NCBI RefSeq assembly: GCF_001552635.1
Contig: NZ_BCRO01000071.1
Span: 1 to 64,000 of the forward strand
Source of the DNA: Actinomadura hibisca NBRC 15177
GTDB lineage: Bacteria > Actinomycetota > Actinomycetes > Streptosporangiales > Streptosporangiaceae
Reading direction: 5' to 3'
DNA: 64,000 bases
Shown here: one piece after another, positions 60,742 to 64,000 of the stretch
How positions within the stretch are numbered: the first letter of the stretch is position 1
How the letters are laid out: each line of letters opens with the position of its first letter
Position numbers and translations under genes: made by a program
The notes under the pieces: generated by a model
The model's input: the letters and a program-made list of their open reading frames with translations, nothing else
The model's database searches: none
Told to the model about the DNA's origin: nothing

Positions 60742-62883
60742 GTGCTCTGGCTCATAACGTTGCTGATCGGCCTGGCCGGTACAGCGCTCACGTTGGCGCT
60801 CGCCGGCAAGCGGGTGCTCTTCCTGTGGAAGCTCTTCAAGACCGGCCAGCCCGACCCCGAGCGCGTCCTTCAGGTCAAGCGTGACAAGAAGGGCGACGTC
60901 GAGGGCCAGGTCACCGAGGTCCTCGGTCAGCGCAAGCTGCTGAAGTGGACCGTGGCGGGCATGGCGCACTTCGCCGTCATGTGGGCCTTCTTCCTGCTGG
61001 CCACCGTCTACCTGGAGGCCGGCGTCCAGCTGGTGTTCGGGCTGGACGCGCACATCCCGTTCCTGCAGACCTGGGGCCCGATCGGCTTCGTCCAGGACAC
61101 CATCGCGCTCGCCTGCGCGCTCGGCCTGCTGGTCTTCGCCATCATCCGCGTGAAGGACTCGCCCAAGCGGCTGGACCGCAAGTCCCGGTTCAAGGGCTCG
61201 CACACCGGCGGCGCGTGGCTGATCCTCTTCATGATCTTCAACGTCATCTGGACGATGTTCTTCTTCCGGGGCGTCGAGGCGGCCCGCGACGGCCTGTCCT
61301 ACGGCAAGGCCGCCTACTTCTCCTGGCTGGTCGGCCAGCCCATGAAGGGCATCGGCGACAACGCGCTGGAGGTCATGGAGGCCGTCGGCCTGCTGCTGCA
61401 CATCGGCGTGGCGCTGGTCTTCCTGGTGATCGTCGTCAACTCCAAGCACCTGCACATCTTCATCGCGCCGCTGAACGTCATGTTCAAGCGCCGCCCCGAC
61501 GGCCTGGGCGCGGCCCAGCCGATGATGAGCCAGGGCAAGCCCCTCGACTTCGAGGAGGCCGACCCCGACGAGGACACCTTCGGCCGCGGCAAGATCGAGG
61601 ACTTCACCTGGAAGGGCTTCCTCGACATGGCGACCTGCACCGAGTGCGGTCGTTGCCAGTCGCAGTGCCCGGCCTGGAACACCGGCAAGCCGCTGTCGCC
61701 GAAGATGGTGATCCTGGAGCTGCGCGACCACGCGTTCGCCAAGGCCCCCTACATGATCGCCTCCGAGGAGGAGCGCGCGAAGTTCACCGACGAGCAGAAG
61801 CTCGCCATGCAGGTGGACAAGGAGCTGGTCGCCGAGGACGGCGTCATCCACCCCGACGTGTTGTGGTCGTGCACCAACTGCGGCGCGTGCGTCGAGCAGT
61901 GCCCGGTGGACATCGAGCACATCGACCACATCCTGGACATGCGCCGCTTCCAGGTGATGATCGAGTCCTCGTTCCCGTCCGAGGCCGGCGTCATGCTCAA
62001 GAACCTTGAGAACAAGGGCAACCCGTGGGGCATGTCGGAGATGAAGCGCCTCGAATGGATCGAGGAGCTGGACTTCGAGGTCGAGGTCGTCGACGAGAAG
62101 ATGCCCGAGGACATGGAGTACCTGTTCTGGGTGGGCTGCGCGGGCGCCCTGGAGGACCGGGCCAAGAAGACGACCAAGGCCGTCGCCGAGCTGCTGCACA
62201 TCGCGGGCGTGAAGTTCGGCGTGCTCGGCCCGATGGAGGCGTGCACCGGTGACCCGGCCCGCCGCCTGGGCATGGAGTTCGTCTTCCAGATGCTCGGCCA
62301 GCAGAACGTGGAGACGCTGAACGACGCGGGCGTCAAGAAGATCGTCGCGACCTGCCCGCACTGCTTCAACACCCTGGCCAACGAGTACCCGCAGATCGGC
62401 GGGAACTACGAGGTCGTCCACCACACCCAGCTGCTGGCGCACCTGGTCGAGGAGGGCAAGCTCACCCCGGTCACCCCGATCGAGGAGAACATCACCTACC
62501 ACGACCCCTGCTTCCTGGGCCGGCACAACAAGGTCTACAAGCAGCCGCGCGACATCATGGCGCACGTCCCGGGCGTCAAGACGCAGGAGATGCACCGCCA
62601 CAAGGACCGCGGCTTCTGCTGCGGCGCGGGCGGCGCGCGGATGTGGATGGAAGAGCGCATCGGCAAGCGCATCAACACCGAGCGCGTGGACGAGGCGCTG
62701 GAGACCAACCCCGACACCGTCTCGACCGCCTGCCCGTTCTGCCTGGTGATGCTGGGCGACGCGATCAACGAGAAGAAGAACGAGGGCCAGGCGAAGGAGA
62801 CGCTGGAGGTCGTGGACGTCTCCCAGCTGCTCATCCGCTCGATCAAAGGGGGGGCGGCCAAGGAGTCCGTCGCCGCCGAGTAG
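60742..62883 (+). CDS. Membrane Fe-S oxidoreductase with CCG domains
   Basis: 713 aa. About five N-terminal membrane helices (1-245) resemble the NarI cytochrome-b type. Two 4Fe-4S motifs follow (CTECGRCQSQCP and CTNCGACVEQCP), then two CCG domains (CPHCFNTLANEYP, HDPCFLGRHNK, GFCCGAGGARMWMEE, ACPFCLVMLGD) as in heterodisulfide-reductase-like proteins. Electron transfer between a cytosolic donor and the quinone pool is inferred. CAGGAGG precedes the GTG. It has its own promoter region and terminator, so it is a single-gene unit. Confidence 0.93.
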   Translation: MLWLITLLIGLAGTALTLALAGKRVLFLWKLFKTGQPDPERVLQVKRDKKGDVEGQVTEVLGQRKLLKWTVAGMAHFAVMWAFFLLATVYLEAGVQLVFGLDAHIPFLQTWGPIGFVQDTIALACALGLLVFAIIRVKDSPKRLDRKSRFKGSHTGGAWLILFMIFNVIWTMFFFRGVEAARDGLSYGKAAYFSWLVGQPMKGIGDNALEVMEAVGLLLHIGVALVFLVIVVNSKHLHIFIAPLNVMFKRRPDGLGAAQPMMSQGKPLDFEEADPDEDTFGRGKIEDFTWKGFLDMATCTECGRCQSQCPAWNTGKPLSPKMVILELRDHAFAKAPYMIASEEERAKFTDEQKLAMQVDKELVAEDGVIHPDVLWSCTNCGACVEQCPVDIEHIDHILDMRRFQVMIESSFPSEAGVMLKNLENKGNPWGMSEMKRLEWIEELDFEVEVVDEKMPEDMEYLFWVGCAGALEDRAKKTTKAVAELLHIAGVKFGVLGPMEACTGDPARRLGMEFVFQMLGQQNVETLNDAGVKKIVATCPHCFNTLANEYPQIGGNYEVVHHTQLLAHLVEEGKLTPVTPIEENITYHDPCFLGRHNKVYKQPRDIMAHVPGVKTQEMHRHKDRGFCCGAGGARMWMEERIGKRINTERVDEALETNPDTVSTACPFCLVMLGDAINEKKNEGQAKETLEVVDVSQLLIRSIKGGAAKESVAAE

Positions 62884-62960
62884 GCCCGAGGACGACGTTC
62901 CGCACTGGCGGGGATTCCGAAGTCCCTGGCCGCCGGAGAGACGTCCTGGACCCTGAACGC

Positions 62961-62998
62961 CGAACGGCCCCGATCCCGCCAGGGATCGGGGCCGTTCG
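62961..62998 (+). terminator. Terminator of the Fe-S oxidoreductase gene
   Basis: A 17-bp perfect stem (CGAACGGCCCCGATCCC with its complement) with a 4-nt loop. Confidence 0.92.
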
Positions 62999-63074
62999 CT
63001 ATGTGTCCGTACCTGGACACAGCGGGTTCACCGTTCTTCCTGTGGCAAAACCCCGCCTTCGGGACCATTGGCCA

Positions 63075-63866
63075 ATGCCCGGTCGTAAGCGTCTCCTGAT
63101 GGCCCTGCCCCTTCTCCTCGCCCTGGCGGGCTGCGAGTCCGTCACCGCCGACGCCGGCGTCAAGGAGACGGCCTCCGCCTCCGCCTCGGTCCCGGTGCCC
63201 GACTACACCGGGCAGGCGCTGAACGACGCCAGACGCGCGGCCGGACGGGCGGGCTTCAAGACCGACTCGCACGACGCGACGGCGGGCGACGCCTCCCAGT
63301 GGGCCGACGGCAACTGGCAGGTGTGCTTCCAGCAGCCCGCCGCCGGGACCCAGGCCGTCCCCTCCGCCACCACGATCGACTTCGCGGTGGTGCGCCGCGG
63401 CGGGCCCTGCCCCCAGGCGGACGGCCAGGCGCCCGTCTCGCCGAAGGCGCCCAACGTCGTCGGCCGCTCGTTCAAGACGGCCTCGGCCCTCTTCCGCAGG
63501 GTCGGCGTCACGCGGGTCGAGGCCGCCAGCGCCTACACCGACGTCCAAGTCCCAGCGGCGGCCGAGGCGTGGAAGGTCTGCTTCCAGGACCCGGAGGCGG
63601 GGGAGGAGATCACCGAACCCACCACCACGCAGGCCACGTTGACGCTGGTCAGAAGCGGTACCCGGTGCCCGCAGGACCCGTACGGCGAGCTGCGCCGCAA
63701 GCCCGCCGCTCCGCCCGCCCCCAAGCCGCGCGAGGACAGCGGCGGCAGCACCTACTACGCCAACTGCGCCGCCGCCCACGCCGCAGGAGTGACACCCCTC
63801 CGGACGGGCGACCCCGGGTACAGCCGCAAGCTCGACCGGGACGGCGACGGCGTCGCCTGCGAATAA
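63075..63866 (+). CDS. Lipoprotein with two PASTA-like units and an excalibur calcium-binding domain
   Basis: 263 aa. A signal peptide with lipobox LALAGC (Cys22) is followed by two PASTA-like modules (VPDYTGQALNDARRAAGRAGF; APNVVGRSFKTASALFRRVGV), each with a Cys pair (VCFQ...PC) that may form disulfides. The C-terminus STYYANCAAAHAAGVTPL...DRDGDGVACE is an excalibur domain with the EF-like D-x-D-x-D-G-x-x-C-E loop. It likely sits on the cell surface; PASTA units suggest peptidoglycan contact. No clear Shine-Dalgarno; an internal ATG (MALPLLL) is an alternative start. Confidence 0.85.
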   Translation: MPGRKRLLMALPLLLALAGCESVTADAGVKETASASASVPVPDYTGQALNDARRAAGRAGFKTDSHDATAGDASQWADGNWQVCFQQPAAGTQAVPSATTIDFAVVRRGGPCPQADGQAPVSPKAPNVVGRSFKTASALFRRVGVTRVEAASAYTDVQVPAAAEAWKVCFQDPEAGEEITEPTTTQATLTLVRSGTRCPQDPYGELRRKPAAPPAPKPREDSGGSTYYANCAAAHAAGVTPLRTGDPGYSRKLDRDGDGVACE

Positions 63867-63936
63867 AGCCCAGCAAGGTGTACGCAACGGGTGTACCGGG
63901 CACGACAGTCACGTCACGGTCGTCCCGTGACGACCA

Positions 63937-63983
63937 CGCGCCCCGTTCCGGCTTGTCCGCGCCTCAAGCCGGCCCGGGGCGCG
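63937..63983. terminator. Long hairpin at the right edge
   Basis: CGCGCCCCG, TT, CCGGCTTG pair with CAAGCCGG, CC, CGGGGCGCG: 17 bp with one symmetrical internal loop. It could terminate the lipoprotein gene or one arriving from the right. Confidence 0.6.
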
Positions 63984-64000
63984 GTCGTGCCCGCCCCGGC

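Overview
The window is high-GC DNA from an actinomycete. The CU044_5270-family sigma partners, DUF397/DUF5753 regulators, AfsR/SARP regulator, HspR/HAIR heat-shock control, DUF3151 and frequent GTG starts point to a Streptosporangiales-type genome such as Actinomadura (inference, not proven). It is mostly chromosomal core with small accessory islands. No tRNA, rRNA, transposase or integrase was seen.

Layout. 1-16 kb: purine and pyrimidine synthesis (purD, purA, pyrE), central metabolism (class II aldolase), a CorA transporter, a GDPD phosphodiesterase, an HxlR/GNAT pair, a DedA protein and a NYN-domain protein. 15.4-26.2 kb: a one-polypeptide ECF sigma factor/zinc finger/membrane anchor/extracellular domain, a degenerate GGDEF-like protein, PhoD phosphatase, a reductase divergent from a 1036-aa AfsR/SARP regulator, and a TetR regulator with two operators. 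26.4-34.8 kb: a small membrane peptide, an Rpn-type nuclease and the heat-shock operon dnaK-grpE-dnaJ-hspR-clpB behind a HAIR operator. 34.9-40.6 kb: three consecutive ECF sigma/CU044_5270 pairs; a fourth lies at 55.1-56.8 kb. 40.6-46.9 kb: twin DJ-1/PfpI proteins, a Fluc fluoride-channel pair, uppP, a Ser/Thr kinase and an NmrA-like gene beside a wrecked merR gene. 47-50.2 kb: a WhiJ-type XRE/DUF397/HATPase cluster, an RDD protein and an orphan type I-E CRISPR array of six repeats. 50.2-64 kb: PaaX/GNAT, hydrolase, TetR/MFS, the fourth sigma pair, fatty-acid enzymes (3-hydroxyacyl-CoA dehydrogenase, thiolase), a membrane Fe-S oxidoreductase and a PASTA/excalibur lipoprotein.

How it works together. 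Much of the region is regulation at the envelope: four sigma/membrane-partner pairs, a self-contained sigma fusion, a kinase with an external domain and the WhiJ-like cluster. Several non-coding elements stand out: two mutually exclusive hairpins in the purA leader, an inverted repeat that covers the Shine-Dalgarno of one pfpI gene, an 11-bp direct repeat at the SARP promoter, a MerR-type 19-bp-spacer promoter whose regulator is broken, and a set of apparently leaderless promoters with TANNNT 6-8 nt before the start codon.
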